NCBI RefSeq assembly: GCF_026151205.1
Contig: NC_087076.1
Coordinates: 11,012,902-11,076,901, forward strand
Direction of reading: 5' to 3'
Length of the DNA stretch: 64,000 nt
DNA from: Bolinopsis microptera
Lineage: Eukaryota > Ctenophora > Tentaculata > Lobata > Bolinopsidae
Shown here: piece by piece, positions 34,801-45,088 of the stretch
Position numbering within the stretch: the first letter of the stretch is position 1
How the letters are laid out: every line of letters begins with the position of its first letter
Notes under the pieces: generated by a model
Seen by the model: the letters and a program-made list of their open reading frames with translations, nothing else
Database searches by the model: none
What the model was told of the DNA's origin: nothing
Position numbers and translations under genes: made by a program

Positions 34801-37800
34801 ATGGTACTGTTTGTAGTGTTACTGGGGGTGGGGAGGGGAGGCACGAATAAGTTAAATCGGCATTAGCTTGTTAGCTACTACAGCTATAACGTTACCTGTT
34901 TTCTTTATTTGCGATAATTCTCTTTGATTAATGCACATGTAAACGAACCTTAGTACCATGATAGGTTTTCATGTTTTCATATTGGCTGCCTGTTCACGTG
35001 ACTTTATAATTGTTCAGGATTCGGCCGATGACGCAGATTCTATTCTATCTGTAAGTTACATGGCTGATTTATTATTTCCTAGCAGTAACTGAATTCACCT
35101 GTCCCTTGGTCAACGTTGTTGCCTTCAAATCTATGACTACATTTAATCTACACTCGAACTCTCCTTTTGGCTGTGTTCCAAATCATGTTAATTTCTAGAG
35201 AGTTGTGCTTATTTGGCTAAACATTACAGGACGATATGAGTGAGGCGGATGTTCTTTCTGATACTAATATGGACAGGTGAGTTTCTTTTAATTTACCTCC
35301 TCAACCGTTCCTAAGTGGTGTCATATGAAATGAAATGGTGGAAACACGCTACATTTGATATTCTGAGTTCTGACAGCATACTTGCCGGTTTATTTGTGTA
35401 CAACGCAACAGCCACTAGCAAACAATCACTTCACCGCTGTGGAGAGTGCCGTCAATTTGGAAAACGTGACTACTGAGCCGCGCAGTGCTATCATGCATTT
35501 TATGATATCATGACCATGTTTTGTTTCTCAGCATGACTACAAGTCAATTAAATATCCTCATAATCCGGATACAATTCACTGACATGATTACGTCATATTA
35601 TCGTCAGTGCATCACATTTTCTGATTTGTCGACAATACTGCATCTCTTTTCAATGAAATATGTTCGATGAATGATGAGCTTGGTAAAACCTGAAATCAAT
35701 AAAAACCATAGACTAGATCATGAAAATTGTGGTGGGCGGATTGAAAAACCATTTCTTTGAACCGGGGGTTGGCGAGACAGTGGGAGAGCAATGAATTTCA
35801 GCACTCAACTTTTCTGTGATCATATTTACAGCAAGCAATCACCAAACCGAGCGAACCAACCATAATTTTCAAGCAACCGTTTAGCATAACATATCGTCGA
35901 GCATAATCAGAGCTTGGTAAAGACAACAAATGTAAACACAGACTCCATCCTCACCCATTTTTAATCATTGCTGATTGCACACTGCACTGAATAGCGGGAC
36001 TAGTAGTTGATATTTAATTGAAAGTTGTAATTCTCATTATTTCAGTGAGGAGAAGGCAGACATAGAATTAATGAAACCGGAACAGTTCGCTTCTCTGGAG
36101 CGAATAAAGCAGACTATTCGCAAGGATCAGGAACAGGTATCTTCACATTTTACTCTCATTCTGCGGTATAATATAAATTAATGATATGAACATGGCTATT
36201 CTGGTCTCTTGTTTAACCGTTTCATTTACATATTAGGTTAATATTTGGCCTCTTGCTTCAGGTTTTATAGATTTTTTGAAATCCTCTCATATTTTAATTC
36301 ATACAGTAGGTACAATAACATAAGTACATAGTGAATAAGTACATACCTGACCCATGTCATGTAAGTTAATGCAACGATATCGAAATATTGCCAGACAATT
36401 CGCTAATTTCAAAGTTTTGGCGCGTCTCAACTAGCCTGCCATGAACTAAAATGAAATTTTGCAACTTTAAACCCTATCTCCATTTACATGGGATTGTTTT
36501 GAAATTTGGAAGGCACAATTACTAGACAGTATTCATTGTGTTGGTGCATGCCCAGTTTCAAAATGTATCCATGAACACTCAAGTCGGAGACATAGATTGA
36601 AATTTAAATATTATATGATAACTTTGTAGAATTACAATTGAAAATCACGCACACAATAGGATAACACATAATCGTTGTCTTAAATCTTAACTTCGGTTGT
36701 AACTAGATCTCACTCTCTTTCAGATAGCATAATATACAAATATCAAATATTATCATTTTTATCAGCCAAATTTCATTGATTTCATCTTTTATAGTTCCTT
36801 TAGTATAACTGGTATGAATATTTATCAATAAATTTCTGTATAAAATGTGACTTTATCTATTTATTCTCACGACTCCGCACAAACTGAAGATACTGTTGTC
36901 AGGGCATGATGTACGGGTCGGTACAAGCTACAGACCGAATTATGAAAGAACTGAAAGAGATTTACAAATCTGAAGGCTACAAGACGGGAGTTTACACTGT
37001 GTCAATAAACAACGACAATCTTTACAGCTGGGATGTGTTCCTGCAAAAGTGAGTCACGTGTCTTTGTTAATCAGGTTGGGCGGTTCTAGTTCTTGGTCAC
37101 CAGGGTTGTTCTTGCTTCTATAACAAGTATAAGTTAGTCAGCTCGCTTAACATCAACTCTTAATTTAACCCAGGGTTGATCCGGACTCCCCTCTGATGGA
37201 CGATATCAAAAAGTTGGATCCCAATCCCCAACACATTCACCTAGCTATAAGCTTCGGCCCATCCTTCCCTTTCGAACCCCCCTTCGTCAGGGTAGTCGCT
37301 CCGCACATTAGTCGTGAGTATCCAGTATCTTAGTTCATTAGTGTCAATATCTATAATGTGATAATATATATCGACTCCCTCAATATTCTAATGAGAATAC
37401 TATATCTCCCACTTATTTGTGGAGCCCATGTTGTGAGTTATTTTCTTTGTAGCTCTTAACAACTGCTCCTGCAGGTGGGTATGTAATGAGGGGTGGAGCA
37501 ATATGTATGGAATTATTAACTCGACAGGGGTGGAGTAGTGCTTACTCTTTAGAGTCCCTGATTACCCAGATATCTGCTACCCTGGTAAAGGGCAAAGCTA
37601 GGATCACATTCAATCACAAGGGTACGCCCTATACCTTCGAGCGAGCACTTTGTTCCTTCAATGCACTTGTGGAGAGTCACGAGGCACAAGGTAATTCATC
37701 CATTGTATTTACTTTTCTAATCAATGTTAGATTTAAGTCTATCATCTATGTTAAATTGTACAGTTAAAGTATTTTTGAATTCATTTTTTAAGGATTCGCC

Positions 37801-37879
37801 TCTCCAACAAAATGTTACCTTTAGTAATATGGTGGCTGTTATTCCAGGTTGGGTGACTCCACCAAAAGAAGAAGGCTGA
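28870..37879 (+). CDS. UBE2Q: UBE2Q-family ubiquitin-conjugating enzyme (E2)
   Basis: Coding exons: 28864-28932, 29074-29169, 29362-29457, 34681-34803, 35018-35050, 35231-35277, 36046-36136, 36903-37048, 37174-37313, 37475-37690 and 37848-37879. All phases agree and give about 360 aa, against 422 in human UBE2Q1. The N-terminal RWD-like domain carries [15 protein letters not shown] and SDD. An acidic linker with [11 protein letters not shown] follows. The UBC domain includes [29 protein letters not shown] and [19 protein letters not shown], with the catalytic Cys at about residue 289. The family C-terminus WVTPPKEEG is kept. It accepts ubiquitin from E1 and passes it to substrates. Start: an acceptor ends 6 nt before this in-frame ATG. 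The Gly/Pro-rich N-terminus of UBE2Q1 is absent. Confidence 0.93.
29889..29940. repeat. (ACATATTTT)n short tandem repeat
   Basis: Five to six head-to-tail copies just left of the mariner-like element. Confidence 0.9.
30490..30709 (+). pseudogene. mariner transposase C-terminal relic, unit 1
   Basis: Reads [13 protein letters not shown], then [11 protein letters not shown] and [12 protein letters not shown], ending FEHLN stop. The TPCDFFLWG signature is typical of mariner transposase C-termini. The catalytic N-terminal part is missing or broken by stops. Confidence 0.75.
31717..31936 (+). pseudogene. mariner transposase C-terminal relic, unit 2
   Basis: A copy of unit 1, 1227 bp downstream; I saw no differences in this coding stretch. 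Confidence 0.75.
32490..33746. other. intron sequence, one unassigned antisense frame
   Basis: Rest of UBE2Q intron 3. A minus-strand open frame of 99 codons (33130-33429) has protein-like composition but no motif or splice support, so I do not call it a gene. Confidence 0.4.
33747..33897. mobile_element. pogo/Tigger-like MITE, 151 bp
   Basis: Flanked by TA on both sides. The right end, read inward, is CAGTAAAACCCCGATTTACC, in the style of pogo/Tigger ends; the left end is CTAAAAAACCCCGATTTACA. Near the right end, 33852-33869 and 33876-33893 form a perfect 18-bp inverted repeat with a 6-nt loop. Confidence 0.75.
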
Positions 37880-37889
37880 CACACAAGAG

Positions 37890-38915
37890 TAGGGATCTAC
37901 ATTACTTCAGAGAAAAGAAACACGTGATCGCATGTGGATCAGGCGAAGAAACAGACTATGGTTGAACAAGGCACATGACTTCAAACCGATCATATCACTT
38001 CCGAGCATGCATGACTTGAAACATCGCGTTGTTTTTATGAAATATTTTCCTAAGTGCAGCGCAGAGCGCGAATGTAGCTTCCCAAGTTGACTAGTATAAA
38101 ATTGATAGAATCAATGATGCATTGGTTAAAGTGTGATTGGATCGGTTGTTGTTATATAATTGGATACTTGATCCACTTTCCGAGAATTAGTGTGTGCTTT
38201 CCTTTATAATTTATGAGACTTGTCGGATACTGTTTTATGTCCAGTAAAATACTAGATTGGTTAGACTTAGACGAGTTTAAGTTGATTTAATAGAAGAAAG
38301 TTGGCATCAGTCCTTCTGATTAATCCTTGTATAGCAACTCGCATACCTCTTCCACCGAGAACTTCAACTAAAGCTGACGATGTCTAACCGATAGTAATAC
38401 ATAATATGATGATTTAATTGCATATTTTATTACTGAGCTTGAGAGTGAAAAAGTTAAAAATCTTGTCTGTTAAAGAAGTAAGAACGTTATCGTATTTTTA
38501 TTGTTTAAGTTCGTCTTTGGCACTCTTTTTCACTTTCTGAATTGCGCAGTGTTTTTAGCTCAATCTTATGTTTATCAAGCACTTCGTGCTCCAGTTTCAA
38601 ATTCAAGGCAAACTTTGATTCCAAATGGGTGCTTAAACGAAAAGTTGGAGAATTTGTTAGTTATTTTTTAATCTGTAACTATTTAAATTATCTGTTCCAG
38701 AAGGGAGAATACAACTCAAAAATTTCATTTGTTACTCGAGGGGTGATGATTAATCACTTTTCTGTAGACCGAAGCGTGATTGCTAGACCAGTATTGACAG
38801 CCTTGCGAGCGCTCCTGTCTGATTAACAGGTCACGCTCGCCCGGATGATGATTAATCACTCTACACTCTACTGTCAAGTGTCACGAGACTTATTTAAGAC
38901 TTCCACTTACCTAGT
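37890..38915. other. UBE2Q 3' flank, no further gene recognised
   Basis: No clear AATAAA close to the stop. The open frame at 38542-38826 (+) shows no recognisable motif. Confidence 0.4.
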
Positions 38916-38918
38916 GCT

Positions 38919-39143
38919 TTGACCATTGTTAATGGTCCGGCCCGGCGCGCGCTACTTCTTAGCACTTGCCATCGGGCCATAATATTTCGAGAAGAAAGCG
39001 GCGCGCGCTACTCCGATTGTAGGTTTACAACCTACCAGGACGCGCGCCGAGTTCAGAGTTGGACTCGTCGACGGAACAGATATTATACGAGTATCACCCG
39101 TTAATACTTCGAAAAAAATTAGACGAGTAACATCCGTCAACTA
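38919..39143 (+). repeat. CGCGC-rich dispersed repeat, copy 2 (longest)
   Basis: Contains GGCCCGGCGCGCGCTAC, the hairpin GTAGGTTTACAACCTAC, GGACGCGCGCCGAGTT, ACGAGTATCACCCGTTA and GACGAGTAACATCCGTCAA. Other copies lie at 23638-23762 (-), about 51935-52020 (-) and 60733-60806 (+), each covering a different part. Confidence 0.8.
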
Positions 39144-39864
39144 GTGTCTATGTGGCTCTCAATGACTGTTCGAAACCCTAACCACCCCAGCGAACGCCGC
39201 GGGCTTCATGCGCCGCTAAAACGTTTAAATTCCATTTTTATAATTCCCCCAAGACTCCTGTTAAGACAAATTGCGAATGTTTAGCTTTAAAACTACTCTG
39301 TTCTTTAAATAATTGTCTTAATTATCGAATACTGAAGAGTTCAATTCAATCCAAGGTAATTTGTTCAAATTATGAGTGATCATGAATGAAAAATGGATAA
39401 TTTACACGTAAAATTTGCCTCAAAATTTGTTTGGAAAAATGACCATAACTCTGGCTATGATTTGAATTTTGAAAATTTAAAATGCTAGTGCCGCGCACAA
39501 AAACGTTCCGCGCATTTAAAACGTGTCGATAATGCGCTCAAACCAATGTCGCGTTGGATAATAGAATCCAGTTGCCTTGGTTTCATGATTCTTTCCTGAT
39601 ATTGGAGCCAGCGTCAAATTTGACAGTTTGAATTCGCTTGTGTTCAACGCGCGTCATCTGTTTTACACGCTGTGTTAATAATACAAATATGTTGATGTAC
39701 GCTGTGTTTGCGATTTAGTTAAACTGTTCATCGTCCACTGTTGCCCGATGGAAACTGCTTACATCACCTATGCATATGCTATGTTCATTATTGGATAAAG
39801 TTTTTGCTGATGCTGTCAGGTATAATTGATAGTCGTTTAACCTTCTATATTTTAAATTAGCTCA

Positions 39865-40269
39865 AATATGAGAACGCAGCCGATAACAATCGTCAGCCCG
39901 TCCGATTTTGCAGACTTCGAACAATGGTATGTACTCTATTTTTAATAGCATGCTTTCATTAATCATAGTATTTAAAATCGTACTCTCTGGAAAAGGGTAA
40001 AATACGTAACATTGTGTGTCAGTCATTTTATATCAACTGGTAGATAAGTTACTAAAACTCTTCTAAACTCTACTAAAACTTGAAGTCAACTCTTCAAACA
40101 TATATCGGAAAACAAACAAAATAAACATAATGCATTTCACAATCGAACATTTTAAATTGTTCTATCTTTCTTCATTCCTTTTGTGGAAACCGGCTGTCCT
40201 AACAGGAACGGCACCTCTGGGCGGCTCGTTCACCGTTCTGGGTCTAACCTGGGAATAATAAGTCTTTAA
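39865..40269 (+). CDS. possible two-exon micro-ORF
   Basis: ATG near 39868 opens MRTQPITIVSPSDFADFEQ and ends at a donor (CAATG|gtatgt). An acceptor at 40200-40205 (ctaacag) continues in phase as WNGTSGRLVHRSGSNLG and soon stops. The product is about 40 aa with no known family. Only splice-phase agreement supports it. Confidence 0.22.
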
Positions 40270-40369
40270 TTTTCGCACTTTTACAGCAGGTTTATCGTCT
40301 AGTTGTATTTAAAACTAAGGTGCACTTTAAAGTTTCAAAATCTTGTTAGCTGGCAACTTAAATACCTTT

Positions 40370-40931
40370 TGATATAACTCTGACCTCAGTAAGAATGTAG
40401 CAATGAGAACCTGTTTAAAAGTTTAAAATTTCGAACCTCTTTATTCTTCTTAGAGCCAGGTGTTTTATCGAACAGACAATCCTTTAGCTTGAGCTTCTGA
40501 GAGAGATTCTCTCCAGTAAAGGGGAGAGGGTAGAAGGAGTCTTCTTCTGTTATCTCTAGGAGTTTGCTGAAGGCGGGGAGCTTCTTGATCTTCGTAGCTA
40601 CTGTTTGTAGGCATCAGGAAAAGAGAAATAGGCGTATTCCCTTCGCCATATGCTTATCTGCGATGTTGCGAACGACTTGTCTACCATATTGAGAAGTTCT
40701 CTGGAAAAAGTGTTAATTGTTAAAATCAATGAAGCGCTTTGTAATACTTATACACAGTGTTAGTAACGTTCAGATAAGTCTATAAACCGGTTTGTTGATG
40801 CAGTTGCAGTGCGACAGATCTACTCGTTTATTCTTTTATTGCGGGGAATGAATACTTAAAAACATTATCTTAAACCTCTTTCTGTTGTTGCTTCTGCCTT
40901 TCGAACTGTTGATCTTCTTGATATTGAATTG
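40370..40931 (-). other. possible minus-strand exons of an unidentified gene
   Basis: On the minus strand, 40931-40875 after atttcag reads AIQYQEDQQFERQKQQQKE to a possible donor. A second block after tttttccag (from about 40700) reads RTSQYGRQVVRNIADKHMAK, hits an in-frame TGA, then continues in the same frame as TVATKIKKLPAFSKLLEITE and KLKLKDCLFDKTPGSKKNKE. The stretch around the TGA resembles a motif in the LINE 3' region at 46590-46700, so a repeat may have entered. No family is recognised. Confidence 0.3.
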
Positions 40932-41289
40932 CCTGAAATAGATATATAATATATTGTTGCATCCATATTTATGTTAAGCAGATTGCAGTCTTCAGTTACA
41001 CTGTACACAGTACACTTCTTCTTCTTTTGATTGGTCGGCGTCGACTGTAAGCCTTCCTTGCGGTGGCTTTCACAACGCGTCCCCATTCTCCAACTCCTGC
41101 TGCTAGAGAGAGAGACTCCCAAATTATATACCATAATTATATTATACATAGATATCGACAACAGACTCCGAGAGTCTTGAAGTACTGTTACCACCGCCCC
41201 TGGTGCAACCCCTTACGGGTTAACGATGAGGAGACAGGGACTTCCAGGGACGGTCATGGCCTGCTACATGCAACTCGAAGGAGTGTGCA

Positions 41290-42085
41290 ATGTTCCTGTA
41301 ACGTCACTGTAGACCACTCTTCTGTCGTTGTTTTGAGTGTCCGATCCAAAAACCAAATCCTAGGGTACACGAGACGTGGAAGCCTGTGAGCGTGTTAGAG
41401 TCTGTTAAATGATAGAGTCCTAGGGTTACACGAGACGTGGTAGCCTGTGAGCGTGTCAAATCCTAAGGTTACACGAGACTTGGTAGCCTGTGAGCGTGTT
41501 AAATCCTGGGGTTACACGAGACGTGGTAGTCTGTGAGCGTGTAGACCGCTCCTCTATCGTTGTTTTGAGTGTCCGATCCAAAACAAAATCCTAGGGTACA
41601 CGAGGCGTGGTAGCCTGTGAACGTGTAAAATCCTGGGGTTACACGAGACATGGTAGCCTGTGAGCGTGTAGACCGCTCCTCTATCGTTGTTTTGAGTGTC
41701 CGATCCAAACCAAATCCTAGGGTACACGAGACGTGGAAGCCTGTGAGCGTGTTAGAGTCTGTTAAGTGTTACAGTCCTAGGGTTACACGAGACGTGGTAG
41801 CCTGTGAGCGTGTTAAATCCTGGGGTTACACGAGACGTGGTAGTCTGTGAGCGTGTAGACCGCTCCTCTATCGTTGTTTTGAGTGTCCGATCCAAAACCA
41901 AATCCTGGGGTTACACGAGACATGGTAGCCTGTGAACGTGTCAAATCCTGGGGTTACACGAGACATGGTAGCCTGTGAGCGTGTAGACCGCTCCTCTATC
42001 GTTGTTTTCAGTGTCCGATCCAAAACCAAATCCTGGGGTTACACGTCATGTGGGGGCCTGTGAGCGTGTTAGTTTCCTGCGGAAG
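41290..42085. repeat. complex minisatellite, about 40-bp units
   Basis: Repeated phrases TTACACGAGACGTGGTAGCC and TGTGAGCGTGT alternate with a longer unit (AGACCGCTCCTCTATCGTTG, then TTTTGAGTGTCCGATCC). At least ten short units form a higher-order pattern. Open frames here are by-products. Confidence 0.9.
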
Positions 42086-42500
42086 GTGTTATTTGCCTGT
42101 GGGAAAAGCGGTTATGCTGCGGTTCTAAGGTTAGTAGAGGCTATTAGAGCCTTTCCTTGTTGTAGAGATGGCTAGTCCCTTCCTTTGCATAGGTTAGAAA
42201 CACCCATGCACCCCCCGTTCGAGCCACCCACCCCACACCGCGTGGAGGTTCGGTGAGGTTTTTCGTGGGGCACACAGTACACTTACATTCCTATTAGAAC
42301 TGCAAAGTATCGAAACGATCCATCACACATCCTCACTTTATAATTGTAGTTAAGCGAACATTCTAGACTCTGCTATATTATGCCGTCAGATTATAATATG
42401 TGTAGCAGCTTAACAACACGTGCGAGACTGAGACGCGCTCTGATACATCGAGCAATAACTAATAAGTTACACCCAGCCGTCTAAGTCGCGTTGACTATAG

Positions 42501-44389
42501 CTATATGTCGGCTCTCTCTCTCTGCTCGGTATTTTCACCTTCGATACTGTAATCCTGCTGCTCTTTGTGTTTATAGCCGTCTGAATCAGAAACTAATCCC
42601 GGGACGTTGTTATTCCCCAACTGCTTTATGATTCCTAGACCTAGAAAGAGGCATATGAATAATATGGTCAATGCTGTTTTCCACATTCTTCTTTTTAAAG
42701 TCACTTCAGTATTATTTATAAGCGTAAAGCAGTTGTTTACTGTATTACTGTGGAGTCATTTACCGTTAATTATCGCGTTATGAAGGGCTGTATCACCACT
42801 TGTGTCTCGTTTTAACAACTGAGAGTAACTTAGATTTTCCATAAGTCTCCGGGTTTCGTCCAGATCCCCTATCGTGCACGCATGTTGAAGTTTGTTGGTC
42901 TTGGTTAGATTATTGACAAATCCGAGGGCATCTGGAATATCCCGTTTCTGTAAAGTGAATATTATGAATGTACAGTCAAACCTCTAGTCTATATACCGGG
43001 CCTCACGGGATATCAAGATAACGCCTACCAGCAGTATAATATTAACTATGAATTCCTGTAATGCCTGGTTTTGTTTTCATACGCATTCATTCTAATTGGA
43101 GAAATTGTCACTCACATTTCCTGACACTAGAATTTGAGCATTCCGTTTCGAATTCTTCTTCCTTGATAAATTGGACTTCCTTCTGCGTGGCTTTCTTTTT
43201 TTTCCAGGTTCTGCGAGGAAATTTTGATAGCATTCAGTTTTTAAATTCTGTTCAATACTGTTGACATAACAACTATTGCAATTAAGTTACTATATACTAG
43301 TTCTAAGATTTCCGCCCTCCTCAGCAGAAGAGCACATTTGTAATGTATGTCATAAACATTACATCACCGTCAAAGCCTAAGAAAGCACGTAAGGAGCGTA
43401 CATGATGAAGTACGCCCAGCAAAATTTAACTGTGCCATCTGTGGTATATCCCACACAGATAGGCACAGGCTCAGAGCGCACATCCAGGACGTCCACAGAA
43501 GTGTGCAGCGACATCCATGTTTGTTGTGCGTCAAAAATTTTAAACATAAAAGGACTTTAAATAGTCACATGAAAAAGAAGCATGAAATGGAGGGGTAAAT
43601 TTTTCGCGTGACTATTTCAAGTTCTTTTTTAATTTGCAAAATGCAAGGGTTTATACAATAGCCAATATAATTATAGCCATGTTTTGTGCCACTGTCAATT
43701 CTATAAAATATCGTGGGAGCTGGATGTCGCTGCACGTTTGATTAATGTTTTTAATTTGGAGTTCTTAGACTTCTAATTCTACAGGGTAATCGAATAGTTC
43801 GACCGCCCTTTTTTACAGAACACTACTATGTGGTCGTTCTAAGGGGTATCCCATCAGGTTCCCTCCTCATTTAACCGTCAATCAAGTTGCCTATCATTCT
43901 GCTGAATTAACCGATACGAGAACGTCCTGATTGTGGTCGTTGACTTATTCAGCCGAGAAGTTCCAAAAGATTACGCTTGTTTTATTTTGACACAATAGCT
44001 ATTGTCTAAAAATGATTATGAAGGTAGGAAGGGGACAGGGGTTCAAAATTGACTAATTGACGTGATAACGTAATATGTGAACGGTTCCTATCTGTTTTGT
44101 CGATAAACTACGAAATAATGACACTATAACAAGGTATATTTATATTAAACATTAGTGGGTGTCCTGAGAAATGATTTTGTTGCATTAATTACTCTTTTAA
44201 ATGAAATATATCTATTTTAAGATATCAATTTCTAGATTCGAAGAGTACCTTTTCCGATGGTCTACATTTTTATGATAGATATTTATTTTACGGTGTTAAT
44301 TTCTAGATTCAAAGAGTACCTGTTTCGATGGTCTCCAAAGCTATGGCGTCTTGTATGTTTGAGTCTGACTCATCATCTGTTTGATCCAT
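42501..44389 (-). CDS. ankyrin-repeat protein, partly resolved
   Basis: Candidate minus-strand exons: 44389-44320 (MDQTDDESDSNIQDAIALET, donor gtactc; an acceptor-like tttag lies 5 nt before the ATG), 43257-43116 (IEQNLKTECYQNFL, then a strongly basic KKRKPRRRKSNLSRKKNSKR, donor gtgagt), 42947-42764 (in phase; HACTIGDLDETRRLMENL and RDTSGDTALHNAIING, matching ankyrin repeats) and about 42704-42501 (KTALTILFICLFLGLGI, a predicted membrane helix, then stop). Exons 1 and 2 do not share phase, so an exon is missing or they are separate genes. The last junction has a poor acceptor. Acidic start, NLS-like block and ankyrins recall I-kappa-B-type regulators, but the identity is open. Confidence 0.4.
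43327..43598 (+). pseudogene. C2H2 zinc-finger fragment with frameshift
   Basis: The plus strand reads EEHICNVCHKHYITVKA, then in the next frame LRKHVRSVHDE, then two further fingers: FNCAICGISHTDRHRLRAH and HPCLLCVKNFKHKRTLNSH, ending MKKKHEMEG stop. The first finger is split by a single-base frameshift just before a TAA near 43378, so as written it is broken. An acceptor-like ctcctcag precedes it. It could be a pseudogene, a terminal exon with a sequence error, or part of a mobile element. Confidence 0.6.
44040..44085. mobile_element. right end of a GTTCACATA-type MITE
   Basis: GATAACGTAATATGTGAACG matches the right end of the 196-681 element. The left partner is not clear. Confidence 0.35.
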
Positions 44390-44697
44390 GAAAACTAAAT
44401 ACATATAGTAGGTTTTAAAAGGTACGAAAATTATCGGGGGGATGGTTCCCCTATATCCCGGTAACCCGAGAGAATTCAAAGTCATAATAGAGTACGGTTA
44501 TCTTAGTTATTATAGCATATTTAATAGTACGCTAACATATAATTGTCTAAATATCAGATAATTATGTACATAATATAAACATTGAAATTAATGTTCACAA
44601 GTTAGATGGCCATGGTGCCATAAATGTATAATACATTACATTCATTACAGCATGTTTTCATCTAGAACATTCCAGTCTCACGAAACTCAATATCGTA

Positions 44698-45070
44698 TCA
44701 TTGCAGAGACGTCGAGAAAGGTACATCTTGATCCACACATGGAAAATTCTCAATGGCCTGGCCCCAAATGATATTGGCATGCTGTTCAAAAACAACCCCC
44801 GACATGGAATAAAAGCTACTGTACCAGCACTGAACAACAAATCACAGCGTTCTGTGGCAACTCACTATGAAAACTCGTTTGGAGTGAAAGCGGCACAGCT
44901 GTGGAATCTTCTCCCCAAAGAAATTAATTCCATCTCTACTTTGGACCTGTTAAAATCGTCACTGGCTAAATTCCTTAAAGAACTCCCCGACACACCTCCG
45001 ACTAAAGGATACACCGCTACTAACAACAACTCACTCTTGGAATGGTAAATAAATAAATAAATAAATAAAG
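44698..45070 (+). pseudogene. 5'-truncated LINE copy, ORF2 C-terminus
   Basis: Encodes RRRERYILIHTWKILNGLAP, then a stretch containing SFGVKAAQLWNLLPKEIN and LAKFLKELPDTPPTKGY, the typical C-terminal tail of CR1/L2/RTE-like ORF2 proteins. The stop is followed directly by a short (AAAT)n tail (about 45048-45070), as at LINE 3' ends. Everything 5' of this tail is absent: a dead-on-arrival insertion. Confidence 0.8.
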
Positions 45071-45088
45071 TCAATTTTTACAGCACAG

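Noticed and set aside
41063..41850. Open frames of 66-108 codons in the minisatellite
   Set aside because: Tandem-repeat by-products; they change frame between units.
42972..43000. CAGTCAAACCTC start resembling a pogo end after TA
   Set aside because: No matching inverted end found within a few kb.
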